From: an uncultured Clostridia bacterium
Lineage (GTDB): Bacteria; Bacillota; Clostridia; Oscillospirales; Acutalibacteraceae
Length of the DNA stretch: 8,025 nucleotides
Assembly (NCBI GenBank): GCA_947168785.1
Contig: CAMVNL010000086.1
Coordinates: 1 to 8,025 of the forward strand
Direction of reading: 5' to 3'
The notes under the pieces were generated by a model that saw only the letters and a list, made by a program, of their open reading frames with translations, searched no databases and was not told the origin of the DNA. Numbering within the stretch: the stretch's first letter is position 1; each line of letters opens with the position of its first letter. Shown in pieces: positions 1-5,432 of this stretch. Both the position numbers and the translations under genes were made by a program.

Positions 1-45
1 GGTCAGCAGCAGGATCAGCACGCCTTTGAGTTGTGTTTTTTTCAT
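1..45 (-). CDS. 5' end of a secreted or membrane protein gene (partial)
   Basis: Reading leftward from the ATG at 45-43, the first 15 codons give MKKTQLKGVLILLLT, and the gene then runs off the window. Two lysines followed by a run of Val, Leu and Ile look like the start of a Sec signal peptide or a lipoprotein leader. An AAAGGAAA ribosome binding site lies about nine bases upstream on the minus strand, and a well-formed promoter lies at 84-112. It is divergent from the deacetylase gene. The mature protein is not in the window, so no function can be assigned; a surface or extracytoplasmic protein is the only reasonable inference. Confidence 0.7.
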   Translation of the reverse strand, partial: MKKTQLKGVLILLLT

Positions 46-83
46 GACGAACGGTTTCCTTTTTTTATTTTCTCTTTCCGGAT

Positions 84-112
84 ATTATAAGCGGGGCGTG
101 AGGGAAAATCAA
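84..112 (-). promoter_or_regulatory. Sigma-A type promoter of the leftward partial gene
   Basis: On the minus strand, TTGATT (112-107) is followed after exactly 17 bases by TATAAT (89-84). This would start transcription near 77, giving a leader of about 30 bases before the ATG at 45. Confidence 0.75.
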
Positions 113-144
113 GAGAAAAACGCCGTCTTTTTTCGGGAAATCAA

Positions 145-173
145 TTGAAATATGAAGAGAAAAGAGGTATGAT
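145..173 (+). promoter_or_regulatory. Sigma-A type promoter of the deacetylase gene
   Basis: TTGAAA (145-150) and TATGAT (168-173) are separated by 17 bases. The expected start is near 180. The ribosome binding site AAAGGAG (198-204) and the ATG at 215 follow. The two divergent promoters in this gap lie back to back, with their -35 boxes about 32 bases apart. Confidence 0.75.
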
Positions 174-214
174 AAAAAGCGGAGTTCAATGAAAAACAAA
201 GGAGCAAATCATTC

Positions 215-1702
215 ATGCAAGGCAAAAGAAACATTTCAAAAAAACAGATCGTTGAGATCGTCGCGCTGTCGGTCGCCATTCTGTTGGCGGCGCTGGCGCT
301 GCTGCTGACGGTGTCGGACCCGATCATCCTGCCGGAGGGGGACGATCCCGTCACGGTGGACGTGTTCACCCCCTATGAAGACGCGGGCGCGAAAGCGCGT
401 TTCGTCTTCTTTGACATCACGGAATTTCTGGAGACCGACAACCCGGTGGATACCACGAAGACGGGCGATTACGACGTAACATACAGGGTCTCCTTCCTCT
501 TCGGCTCTGCGGAGGCCGTCCGCACCGTGAAGGTGGTGGACCGGGTGGCCCCCGTGGTCACGCTGAAAGGCGACGCGGAAATACGGCTGGAATCCATCGC
601 GCAGTTTGAAGATCCCGGCGCCTCGGCCACCGACAACTACGACGGCGACCTCACGGCAAAGATCCTGCCCTCCCGCACGGAGAAGGTCTTTACGGAGGGG
701 GAGCGCAAGGGGGAGACGGAATACGTCTACACCTACTCGGTACTGGACGCCGCCGGTAATTCCGGCTTTGCCCTGCGGACCGTGATCGTGAAGGACGTCA
801 CGCCCCCGGTCATCACGCTGAAGGGCGGCGACAGCGTTTCGGTGGTAAAAGGACAGCCCTATCAGGAGCCGGGCGCCACCGCTCAGGACAACGTGGACGG
901 GGAGATTGCGGTTTCCGTCAGCGGCGCGGTGGATACGTCCACCGAAGGGACCTATACGGTCACCTATACCGCCGAGGACGCCGCGGGAAATAAATCTGAG
1001 GCTACCCGCAAGGTGACGGTACGCGCGCCGCTGCCCTCTCCCGCCGCCGGCGAGCCCCTGACCCCGGGCGGCTCTTACGTGGCGCTGACCTTTGACGACG
1101 GCCCCTCCGGCAACACTACGGCGGTGCTGGACGTGCTGAAGCAGTACAATATCAAGGCGACCTTCTTTATCCTCAATTATCCGGAATCCTATATCCCGGT
1201 GCTCAAACGGATGATCAGCGAGGGGCATACCCTGGCGATCCACTCCTACTCCCACGAGTATTCCTCCATCTACACCTCGCCCGACGCCTATATGCAGGGC
1301 CTTTACACCATGCACGATAAGATCCTGCGGGATACCGGCTACAACGCCACCATTATCCGCTTCCCCGGCGGCAGCTCCAATACCGTCAGCCGGAATTACT
1401 GTCAGGGCGTCATGACGGCGCTGACCAAGCGCGTGGAGGCGGAGGGCTATTCCTATTACGACTGGAACGTGGACAGCGGCGACGCGGACGGCAGCTGCAT
1501 GGCCAAGGACTATCTGGTGAAAAACGTGAAAAACGGCCTTCGCAGCGGCCGGGTTAACGTGGTGCTCATGCACGACGCCAGCTCCAAATCCACCACTCCC
1601 CAGGCGCTGCCGGAGATCATCGCCGACGCCCAGGCGAGGGGCTTCTCCTTCGTGCCGCTCTCCTCTTCTGTGCCGCCGGTCCACCACGGGGTAAACAACT
1701 GA
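215..1702 (+). CDS. Membrane-anchored polysaccharide deacetylase with Ig-like repeats
   Basis: This 495-residue protein probably removes acetyl groups from a cell-wall or surface glycan outside the membrane. After a basic N-terminus, residues about 12-33 form a hydrophobic membrane anchor or uncleaved signal. Residues about 44-272 hold two clear and one degenerate Ig-like repeats of the DUF5011/HYR kind, with the recurring pattern PVVTLKG, EDPGA, TDN-DG-L, DAAGN and V-V-D. The NodB-type (carbohydrate esterase 4) domain starts near 285. Its motifs are intact: TFDDGP at 292-297 with the catalytic base and metal Asp (D294, D295), metal ligands H343 and H347 in HSYSH, R382 in RFPGG, DWNVDSGD from 416, and LMHD with H453. 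All catalytic residues of an active metal-dependent deacetylase are present. The substrate (peptidoglycan or another polymer) cannot be told. The start is supported by AAAGGAG ten bases upstream and a good promoter. It appears monocistronic. Confidence 0.9.
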   Translation: MQGKRNISKKQIVEIVALSVAILLAALALLLTVSDPIILPEGDDPVTVDVFTPYEDAGAKARFVFFDITEFLETDNPVDTTKTGDYDVTYRVSFLFGSAEAVRTVKVVDRVAPVVTLKGDAEIRLESIAQFEDPGASATDNYDGDLTAKILPSRTEKVFTEGERKGETEYVYTYSVLDAAGNSGFALRTVIVKDVTPPVITLKGGDSVSVVKGQPYQEPGATAQDNVDGEIAVSVSGAVDTSTEGTYTVTYTAEDAAGNKSEATRKVTVRAPLPSPAAGEPLTPGGSYVALTFDDGPSGNTTAVLDVLKQYNIKATFFILNYPESYIPVLKRMISEGHTLAIHSYSHEYSSIYTSPDAYMQGLYTMHDKILRDTGYNATIIRFPGGSSNTVSRNYCQGVMTALTKRVEAEGYSYYDWNVDSGDADGSCMAKDYLVKNVKNGLRSGRVNVVLMHDASSKSTTPQALPEIIADAQARGFSFVPLSSSVPPVHHGVNN

Positions 1703-1731
1703 CCGGCCGCGTCAGATCCGCCGCGCCGGTC
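1701..1731 (+). terminator. Possible weak hairpin at the deacetylase 3' end
   Basis: GACCGGC (1701-1707) pairs with GCCGGTC (1725-1731), starting inside the stop codon. The 17-base loop is long and no T-run follows directly (only TTTT near 1746), so this is a poor intrinsic terminator. It may be just a GC-rich inverted repeat. Confidence 0.25.
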
Positions 1732-1792
1732 CCCTACGGAAGAGCTTTTAAAAAAATATTAACGATTTATACAATTTAATAACAAAAAGTGC

Positions 1793-1821
1793 TTGAAATG
1801 CCGCGGTAAACAATGTATAAT
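1793..1821 (+). promoter_or_regulatory. Sigma-A type promoter of the PHP gene
   Basis: TTGAAA (1793-1798) and a perfect TATAAT (1816-1821) are spaced by 17 bases in an AT-rich stretch. Transcription would begin near 1828. This rules out the in-frame start codons TTG 1793, ATG 1820 and ATG 1823, which lie within the promoter, for this transcript. Confidence 0.85.
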
Positions 1822-1832
1822 GATGTTGTATA

Positions 1833-1880
1833 CTGCGGTCTTTGTTTGCCTGATTGACGCAATAATTGCTTTTTCCGCAG
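1833..1880 (+). other. Inverted repeat in the PHP gene leader
   Basis: CTGCGG (1833-1838) is complementary to CCGCAG (1875-1880), with a second, inner complement TTGC (1846-1849) to GCAA (1859-1862). It would lie at the very 5' end of the roughly 90-base leader. It matches no leader family that I recognise, and it may be chance. Confidence 0.3.
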
Positions 1881-1918
1881 AATGCACAGGCATTTTTCGA
1901 AATTGGGGGATATCTTTT

Positions 1919-2800
1919 TTGGGCGGCGATTTGCATTGCCATACCCGCTTGTCAAACGGGTCTATGGGAATAGAGGAGATTATTGCGCTGGCAAAGTGCC
2001 GGGGGGTCGAGACGATCGCGATTACCGATCACGACTGTCTGGCCGGTACCGTCAGGGCGAAAATTATCGGGGAAAGGAACGGGATCACGGTGATCCCCGG
2101 CGTGGAGCTGTCCGCGGTGGACGGCGAAACGGGGGAGCTGCTGCATATCCTCTGTTATTTGCCGGATTTTCCGGACAGGCTCGAGGGCCTGTGCCATAAA
2201 AACAGCGCGGCGCGCAAGCGTGCGGCGCAGTATATGATGATCAAGGCGGCGCAGCGTTACCCGGTGACGGGCGATATCATCAAGCGGTGCGCCATGGGCT
2301 CCACCAATCTCTACGAGCAGCACATCATGCACGCGCTGATCGAGTGCGGTGTGGCGGATTCTTTTTACGGAAGCGTCTACGACGAGTTATTTTCTCCGGA
2401 AAGTGAGAATAATATATTGGTAAAACCCGCGTTTGCCGAGGTGGGCGAGGTGATCGAGGCCATCCGCGCGGCGGGGGGGCTGGCGGTGCTGGCACACCCG
2501 GCGCAGTACCGCGATCCGGAAGGTCTGCTGGAACGGCTGGTGGAAGCGGGCCTGAACGGCGTGGAGGTCTGGTGCCCCACGGCGGACGACCGACTGATCG
2601 CGGGGCTGACGGCCTATGCCAAAAAGCACAAGCTGCTCATGACGGGCGGCAGCGATTTCAGGGGCCTTTACAACAAGAGCGCCATTTCCATCGGCTCTTA
2701 CGTCACGCCCAAAACGCAGCTGAACGAGCTGCTCAGCTACAAAGCGCGTCAGCGCAGATTGCAGAAAAAGAACGCCGCGGAGGCAGCGGCGGTCAAATAA
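1919..2800 (+). CDS. PHP-domain metal-dependent phosphoesterase
   Basis: A 293-residue cytoplasmic protein of the PHP family. Its nearest characterised relatives are probably the YciV/RNase AM type enzymes, which hydrolyse nucleoside 3',5'-bisphosphates or short RNA ends. Metal-site motifs are all visible, counting from TTG 1919: HCH at 6-8, TDHD at 36-39, E63 in GVE, H76, H133, H193 in AHP, and D246 in GSDF. The GGDLHCHTR N-terminus is typical because the family normally begins a few residues before HxH. TTG 1919 is chosen because GGGGGA ends eight bases upstream, and because the longer reading frame would begin inside the promoter at 1793. The substrate is not certain: RNase AM activity, 3',5'-bisphosphate phosphatase activity or another phosphoester are possible. 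The basic, Ala/Lys-rich tail (residues about 275-293) is unremarkable. The next gene starts 50 bases downstream and is probably cotranscribed. Confidence 0.85.
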   Translation: MGGDLHCHTRLSNGSMGIEEIIALAKCRGVETIAITDHDCLAGTVRAKIIGERNGITVIPGVELSAVDGETGELLHILCYLPDFPDRLEGLCHKNSAARKRAAQYMMIKAAQRYPVTGDIIKRCAMGSTNLYEQHIMHALIECGVADSFYGSVYDELFSPESENNILVKPAFAEVGEVIEAIRAAGGLAVLAHPAQYRDPEGLLERLVEAGLNGVEVWCPTADDRLIAGLTAYAKKHKLLMTGGSDFRGLYNKSAISIGSYVTPKTQLNELLSYKARQRRLQKKNAAEAAAVK

Positions 2801-2850
2801 CGCCGGTTCGGCGAAGAAAAATCCGACAACGCACAGGGGGAAGGCACGGT

Positions 2851-3429
2851 ATGTCTCAGAACAGGGAAGACAGCGATATCAAGATCGTTGACGATCAATT
2901 CGGCAAATCCGAAGATTTTTTCGACGCGCTGGAATTTATCGAAGAAACGAAAAAACAGCGGTTCAACGGCAACGACGCCAAGGCGAAAATGCTGGGGCAG
3001 AACATCGTCTCGTCCTTTTCCTATAACGCCGCGCCGGACGATCTTCTGGCGCTGGCGGAGGAATTCGGCGTGGAGGTCACGCCCGAGGTGCTGCTGCAGA
3101 TCAAGATCCTCTCCGTGTTCTCGGCGGAGGTCTGCCTCAACAGCCTGCTGCCCTCTGCCATGCTCTCCGGCGTGGCGGTGAACGCCCTCTACGACGTGCT
3201 GGACCGGGTCTCTCCCGATTTCTATGCGGAGCTGTATAACTCCACGGCTTTTTCCTTCTATTATATGTGCCTGAAAACCGGCGTGGACGTGGCCGGCAGC
3301 ATCGGCCGGCGGTTCGCCATGCTCTGCGGCGACCGGGACAGCCGCAAGCTGGCCTTCTTCGGCAAACGCCTCTATGAGCTGAACACCGAGGTCTATACCA
3401 AGGCCATCAGCGGCGTGGCGTTTGTGTGA
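2851..3429 (+). CDS. Unrecognised 192-residue soluble protein
   Basis: I do not recognise this family. The ATG at 2851 is preceded, six bases away, by the strong purine-rich site AGGGGGAAGG (2835-2844), so upstream in-frame starts inside the PHP gene are not needed. The protein has an acidic, polar N-terminus (residues about 1-45) with DDQFG and an FFDALEFIEETKK segment. Mostly helical-looking sequence follows, rich in Leu, Ala, Phe and Tyr, including a moderately hydrophobic stretch around 82-112. No signal peptide, metal site or nucleotide-binding motif is seen. It follows the PHP gene by 50 bases and likely shares its transcript, so a link to that enzyme is possible but unproven. Base composition matches its neighbours. 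Its stop codon directly touches the heptamer repeat array. Confidence 0.75.
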   Translation: MSQNREDSDIKIVDDQFGKSEDFFDALEFIEETKKQRFNGNDAKAKMLGQNIVSSFSYNAAPDDLLALAEEFGVEVTPEVLLQIKILSVFSAEVCLNSLLPSAMLSGVAVNALYDVLDRVSPDFYAELYNSTAFSFYYMCLKTGVDVAGSIGRRFAMLCGDRDSRKLAFFGKRLYELNTEVYTKAISGVAFV

Positions 3430-3470
3430 TTAGTGGTTAGTGGTTAGTGGTTAGTGGTTAGTGGTTAATG
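3429..3470 (+). repeat. Tandem heptamer array, GTTAGTG orientation
   Basis: Six consecutive 7-base units are present: ATTAGTG, four exact GTTAGTG, then GTTAATG. The first base is the last base of the preceding gene's TGA stop. The complementary array lies at 3789-3837. Confidence 0.95.
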
Positions 3471-3547
3471 ATTGGCGGAACTGTTTCATTTCGATAAAAG
3501 GGGATTTGTCGGGTTGTTGACGGCTGCGCGAAAACATGCCCCCTGCG

Positions 3548-3570
3548 GTAGCGCGGCACCTCAGTGCCGC
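3548..3570 (+). repeat. REP-like palindrome A
   Basis: Foot GTAGC, then stem arm GCGGCAC, loop CTCA and arm GTGCCGC. The surrounding 26 bases (3546-3571) are identical to 7986-8011. Confidence 0.9.
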
Positions 3571-3576
3571 TTTTTT
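3553..3576 (+). terminator. Intrinsic terminator formed by palindrome A
   Basis: The perfect 7-bp GC-rich stem with a CTCA loop is followed at once by six T residues (3571-3576). This is a textbook rho-independent terminator, and it is placed to end the PHP-unknown gene transcript about 125 bases after its last stop. Other copies of the palindrome lack the T-run. Confidence 0.75.
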
Positions 3577-3591
3577 GCGAAAACAACCATC

Positions 3592-3613
3592 GTAGCACGG
3601 CGCATTGCGCCGT
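3592..3613 (+). repeat. REP-like palindrome B
   Basis: Foot GTAGC, stem arm ACGGCGC, loop ATT, arm GCGCCGT. It differs from copy A in the stem and loop, yet pairing is fully kept. Confidence 0.9.
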
Positions 3614-3706
3614 CTGACGAAACCCCATGATGATTTGTTTCCCCCGGTATAACGCAATATCGGTGTGGTTTTTCTGCAATACAATCATTTTTATCGGACG
3701 TTCCGG

Positions 3707-3728
3707 ACAGCGCAATGCGCCGTGCTAC
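3707..3728 (-). repeat. REP-like palindrome C (inverted copy of B)
   Basis: Read on the minus strand: foot GTAGC, arm ACGGCGC, loop ATT, arm GCGCTGT, with one G-T wobble. It is in opposite orientation to B. Confidence 0.9.
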
Positions 3729-3750
3729 GTGACGTAACTTGTCCCTCGCA

Positions 3751-3773
3751 GCGGCACTGAGGTGCCGCGCTGC
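3751..3773 (-). repeat. REP-like palindrome D (inverted copy of A)
   Basis: Read on the minus strand: foot GCAGC, arm GCGGCAC, loop CTCA, arm GTGCCGC. It differs from A by one foot base. Confidence 0.9.
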
Positions 3774-3788
3774 CTATCGGCAACTATT

Positions 3789-3837
3789 CACTAACCACTA
3801 ACCACTAACCCCTAACCACTAATCACTAATCACTAAA
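3789..3837 (-). repeat. Tandem heptamer array, inverted orientation
   Basis: Seven 7-base units are present: three CACTAAC, one CCCTAAC, two CACTAAT and a final CACTAAA. This is the reverse complement of the array at 3429-3470, with slightly more decay. It ends seven bases before the -35 box of the rpmG promoter. Confidence 0.95.
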
Positions 3838-3844
3838 AAAACTC

Positions 3845-3873
3845 TTGACATCTTCCCCACCACGTGGTATAAT
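3845..3873 (+). promoter_or_regulatory. Strong sigma-A promoter of the rpmG-secE-nusG operon
   Basis: Perfect TTGACA (3845-3850) and TATAAT (3868-3873) boxes are spaced 17 bases apart. TGG directly before the -10 gives an extended -10, and an A7 run (3835-3841) just upstream could act as an UP element. The palindrome ACCACGTGGT (3859-3868) overlaps the first -10 base. Confidence 0.95.
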
Positions 3874-3879
3874 AGATAT

Positions 3880-3986
3880 CACTATGAGAGGGTTCTTTTT
3901 TTTGTGTGGAAGAACGCCAAGGTTTTTGCGGAAAACTGAACCGCAGAAAGGGCAGAGGGAGGCTGACGTTAAATGGAGGTGCCGTT
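3880..3986 (+). promoter_or_regulatory. rpmG 5' leader with hairpin
   Basis: This roughly 107-base untranslated leader contains an 8-bp stem with one G-U pair (3924-3931 with 3941-3948, 9-base loop). It also has a weaker TTCTT/AAGAA complement around 3895-3914. It ends with the GGAGGT site at 3975-3980. I recognise no named leader family, so a regulatory role is unproven. Confidence 0.4.
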
Positions 3987-4136
3987 ATGAGAGTGAAGAT
4001 CACCCTGGCCTGCACAGAGTGCAAGCAGCGCAACTACAACACAATGAAAAACAAGAAGAACACACCCGACAGGTTGGAGATGAACAAGTACTGCAGATTC
4101 TGCAGAAAGCATACGCTCCACAGAGAGACCAAGTAA
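3987..4136 (+). CDS. rpmG: 50S ribosomal protein L33
   Basis: At 49 residues this has the usual length of L33, a small protein of the large ribosomal subunit near the E site. It starts MRVKITLACTEC, and the basic body contains the recognisable TPDRLEMNKYC and ends HTLHRETK. Two CxxC pairs (C9/C12 and C36/C39) form the zinc ribbon, so this is the zinc-binding (C+) form; genomes often also encode a zinc-free form used when zinc is scarce. The start is set by GGAGGT six bases upstream of ATG 3987; the in-frame sequence upstream of it lacks L33 similarity. It is first in the operon, 67 bases before secE, the common arrangement in Bacillota. Confidence 0.97.
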   Translation: MRVKITLACTECKQRNYNTMKNKKNTPDRLEMNKYCRFCRKHTLHRETK

Positions 4137-4138
4137 TC

Positions 4139-4177
4139 CGGTTTTCTGATGCGCCGCGTTGTTGCGCGGCAGAACCG
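4139..4177 (+). other. Hairpin between rpmG and secE
   Basis: GCCGCG (4153-4158) pairs with CGCGGC (4165-4170). An outer helix pairs CGGTT (4139-4143) with AACCG (4173-4177). There is no T-run, so it is not an intrinsic terminator. It could be an RNA-stability or processing element ahead of secE. Confidence 0.4.
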
Positions 4178-4203
4178 ATACTTTGCGAAAGGAATGTAAA
4201 GAC

Positions 4204-4719
4204 ATGGCAGAAAACACCGATAAGGAAGCTCTGAAGTCGGCGAAGGAAGCTGAAAAGGCCGCCAAAAAGGCCAAGCAGGAACGCATCAAGCAGAGCAAGC
4301 CGAAGAAAGACGGTTCCGCGTTTTCCCGCGCGGGCAAGACTGTCAAAAAGTTTTTCAAAGACTTTACGGGTACGTGTAAAAAGATCGTTTGGCCGAGCGG
4401 CAAGCAGGTCGTCAAAAACAGCCTTGTCGTTCTCGCCACCATCATCGTCATCGGCGCCGTCGTCGCGCTGTTCGACTTCGGTCTGACCAAGATCTTCGAT
4501 CTGGGCGAGCAGGGCGTTGTTTCGCTGGCCGAATACGTGGGCGCCAAAGACGCCACCGAGACGGACGCGGCTGAGACCGACGATACGGCGGACGCCGCCG
4601 CGGATCTCCTGGCCGGCCTTGAGGCGCAGGACGAAACGGCTGACGAAGCTGCCGAGGCCGCCGACGAGGCTGCCGATGCCCCCGCCGACGAGACTGCCGA
4701 CGAGGCGAATGAAGGCTGA
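4204..4719 (+). CDS. secE: Preprotein translocase subunit SecE with acidic tail
   Basis: SecE clamps SecY in the SecYEG protein-export channel. The 171-residue product has three parts. Residues 1-50 are a Lys/Ala/Glu-rich, probably helical cytoplasmic region. The SecE core covers about 45-93, with the amphipathic KKFFKDF and KKIVWPSGKQVVKNS segment (W63, P64) followed by one membrane helix (about 73-92). Residues about 114-171 form an Ala/Asp/Glu/Thr tail with repeated ADEA-like units. Bacterial single-helix SecE proteins usually end soon after the helix (about 60-80 residues), so the tail is unusual; by known SecE topology it would face outward. ATG 4204 is chosen because AAAGGA lies ten bases upstream. 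Identity rests on the core motif and the position between rpmG and nusG. Confidence 0.93.
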   Translation: MAENTDKEALKSAKEAEKAAKKAKQERIKQSKPKKDGSAFSRAGKTVKKFFKDFTGTCKKIVWPSGKQVVKNSLVVLATIIVIGAVVALFDFGLTKIFDLGEQGVVSLAEYVGAKDATETDAAETDDTADAAADLLAGLEAQDETADEAAEAADEAADAPADETADEANEG

Positions 4720-4749
4720 GCCGACATTACTTGATTAAAGAGGACAAGC

Positions 4750-5307
4750 ATGTTTGAAGACAATAAATGGTATGTGGTCCACACATACTCAGGGTATGAA
4801 AACAAAGTAGCCGATAATATCATGAAGGCGGCGGAAAACCGCGGCATGACCGACGAGATTCTGGAAGTCTGCGTTCCTACCGAGACCGTTACCGAGATCA
4901 AGGACGACAAGACGAGAGAAGTCGTGCGCAAGATTTTTCCCGGTTATGTGCTTGTGAAGGTCGCTGTGGCTTACGACGATAAGACGCAGGGGCTGAAAAT
5001 GTCGGACGTGGTCTGGTACATTATCCGCAACACCAGAGGCGTCACCGGTTTCGTGGGGCCCGAGGGCAAACCCGTTCCGCTGACGGAGGCCGAGATCCTC
5101 AAGCTCGGCGTTGAAAAGCGGTCCGTCTCCGTTGGTTACGAGGTGGGCGACCTTGTAACGATCAACAGCGGCTCCTTCGACGGATTCTCCGGCGTCGTTG
5201 ACAAGATCGACGTTGACAACGATACCGTCCGCGTCATCATCTCCATGATGGGACGCGATACTCCCCTGGAACTCGGTCTGGACCAGGTGGAATCCGCCCT
5301 GGATTGA
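4750..5307 (+). CDS. nusG: Transcription termination/antitermination factor NusG
   Basis: NusG binds RNA polymerase, promotes or suppresses pausing, and connects transcription to Rho or the ribosome. The 185 residues match the normal length. The NGN domain (about 6-118) opens with KWYVVHTYSGYENKV and contains FPGYVLVK (63-70) and the TRGVTGFVG segment (95-103). The KOW domain (about 131-184) has GDLVTINSGSFDGFSG and the conserved end region with LELGLDQVE. ATG 4750 is preceded by AAAGAGGA at five bases. It lies 30 bases after secE and is almost certainly cotranscribed with it. No anomaly is seen. Confidence 0.97.
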   Translation: MFEDNKWYVVHTYSGYENKVADNIMKAAENRGMTDEILEVCVPTETVTEIKDDKTREVVRKIFPGYVLVKVAVAYDDKTQGLKMSDVVWYIIRNTRGVTGFVGPEGKPVPLTEAEILKLGVEKRSVSVGYEVGDLVTINSGSFDGFSGVVDKIDVDNDTVRVIISMMGRDTPLELGLDQVESALD

Positions 5308-5325
5308 CCAACTTTTTCGGTAATT

Positions 5326-5344
5326 AGACCGCATGCGGTCTTTT
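5326..5344 (+). terminator. Weak hairpin after nusG
   Basis: AGACCG (5326-5331) pairs with CGGTCT (5336-5341) around a CATG loop, followed by TTT. The stem is short and the T-run minimal. It may give partial termination between nusG and rplK; no good promoter was found downstream for rplK, so read-through must occur. Confidence 0.4.
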
Positions 5345-5346
5345 AT

Positions 5347-5412
5347 AATCCGCGCCGGGTTGCGCGGATTTGTGGGAGGGGACAAATCTTTTCTATCCCC
5401 GCCACTACCACA
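5347..5412 (+). promoter_or_regulatory. Putative L1-binding autoregulatory leader of rplK-rplA
   Basis: A perfect 9-bp hairpin (5347-5355 with 5362-5370) is followed by a second structure. There, TGTGG (5371-5375) can pair with CCACA (5408-5412), enclosing GGGGA (5378-5382) paired with TCCCC (5396-5400). The strands GTGGGAGG and TACCAC match what I remember of the L1-binding helix 76 region of 23S rRNA. L1 is known to repress its own L11-L1 operon by binding an rRNA-like site in the leader. The structure ends nine bases before the rplK ribosome binding site. Assignment is by motif and position, from memory of the rRNA sequence. Confidence 0.6.
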
Positions 5413-5432
5413 TTTTTTTCGGAGGTGCAGTT

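Larger units (their letters stand above)
3471..3844. repeat. Gene-free, repeat-rich element between arrays
   Basis: No convincing gene lies here; short reading frames in this stretch have no ribosome binding site and are built from palindromes. From left to right it holds a 77-base spacer, palindromes A (3548-3570) and B (3592-3613), a unique core of about 90 bases, inverted copies C (3707-3728) and D (3751-3773), a short spacer and the right heptamer array. A and D match except for one base in the foot. B and C share a perfect 20-base inverted match (3591-3610 with 3710-3729). The gap between A and B and the gap between C and D are nearly equal (about 20 bases). The element therefore resembles a small non-autonomous mobile unit with compound inverted ends, but no target-site duplication was found. 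Confidence 0.8.

Noticed and set aside
236..1687. Long open frame on the minus strand opposite the deacetylase gene
   Set aside because: It is a shadow of a GC-rich gene: Arg/His/Gly-rich translation, no domain, and it runs opposite a gene with intact catalytic motifs and its own promoter.
3451..3715. Short minus-strand frames within the repeat-rich gap
   Set aside because: They are built from heptamer and palindrome sequence, lack ribosome binding sites and show no protein-like pattern.
3429..3837. CRISPR array
   Set aside because: The 7-base units are contiguous, without spacers, and the palindromes are not regularly spaced; no cas gene is present.
4137..4203. tRNA gene between rpmG and secE
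   Set aside because: The 67-base gap folds into a hairpin but has no cloverleaf, TTCGA-type T-loop or acceptor stem.
3969..4931. 320-codon minus-strand frame opposite rpmG, secE and nusG
   Set aside because: It overlaps three certain genes; its Ser/Ala-rich composition comes from the complement of the acidic SecE tail.
5344..5349. TATAAT before rplK as a -10 box
   Set aside because: No -35 box is found at 15-19 bases upstream (the 17-base position reads TAATTA) and there is no extended -10 TG, so a separate rplK promoter is not supported.
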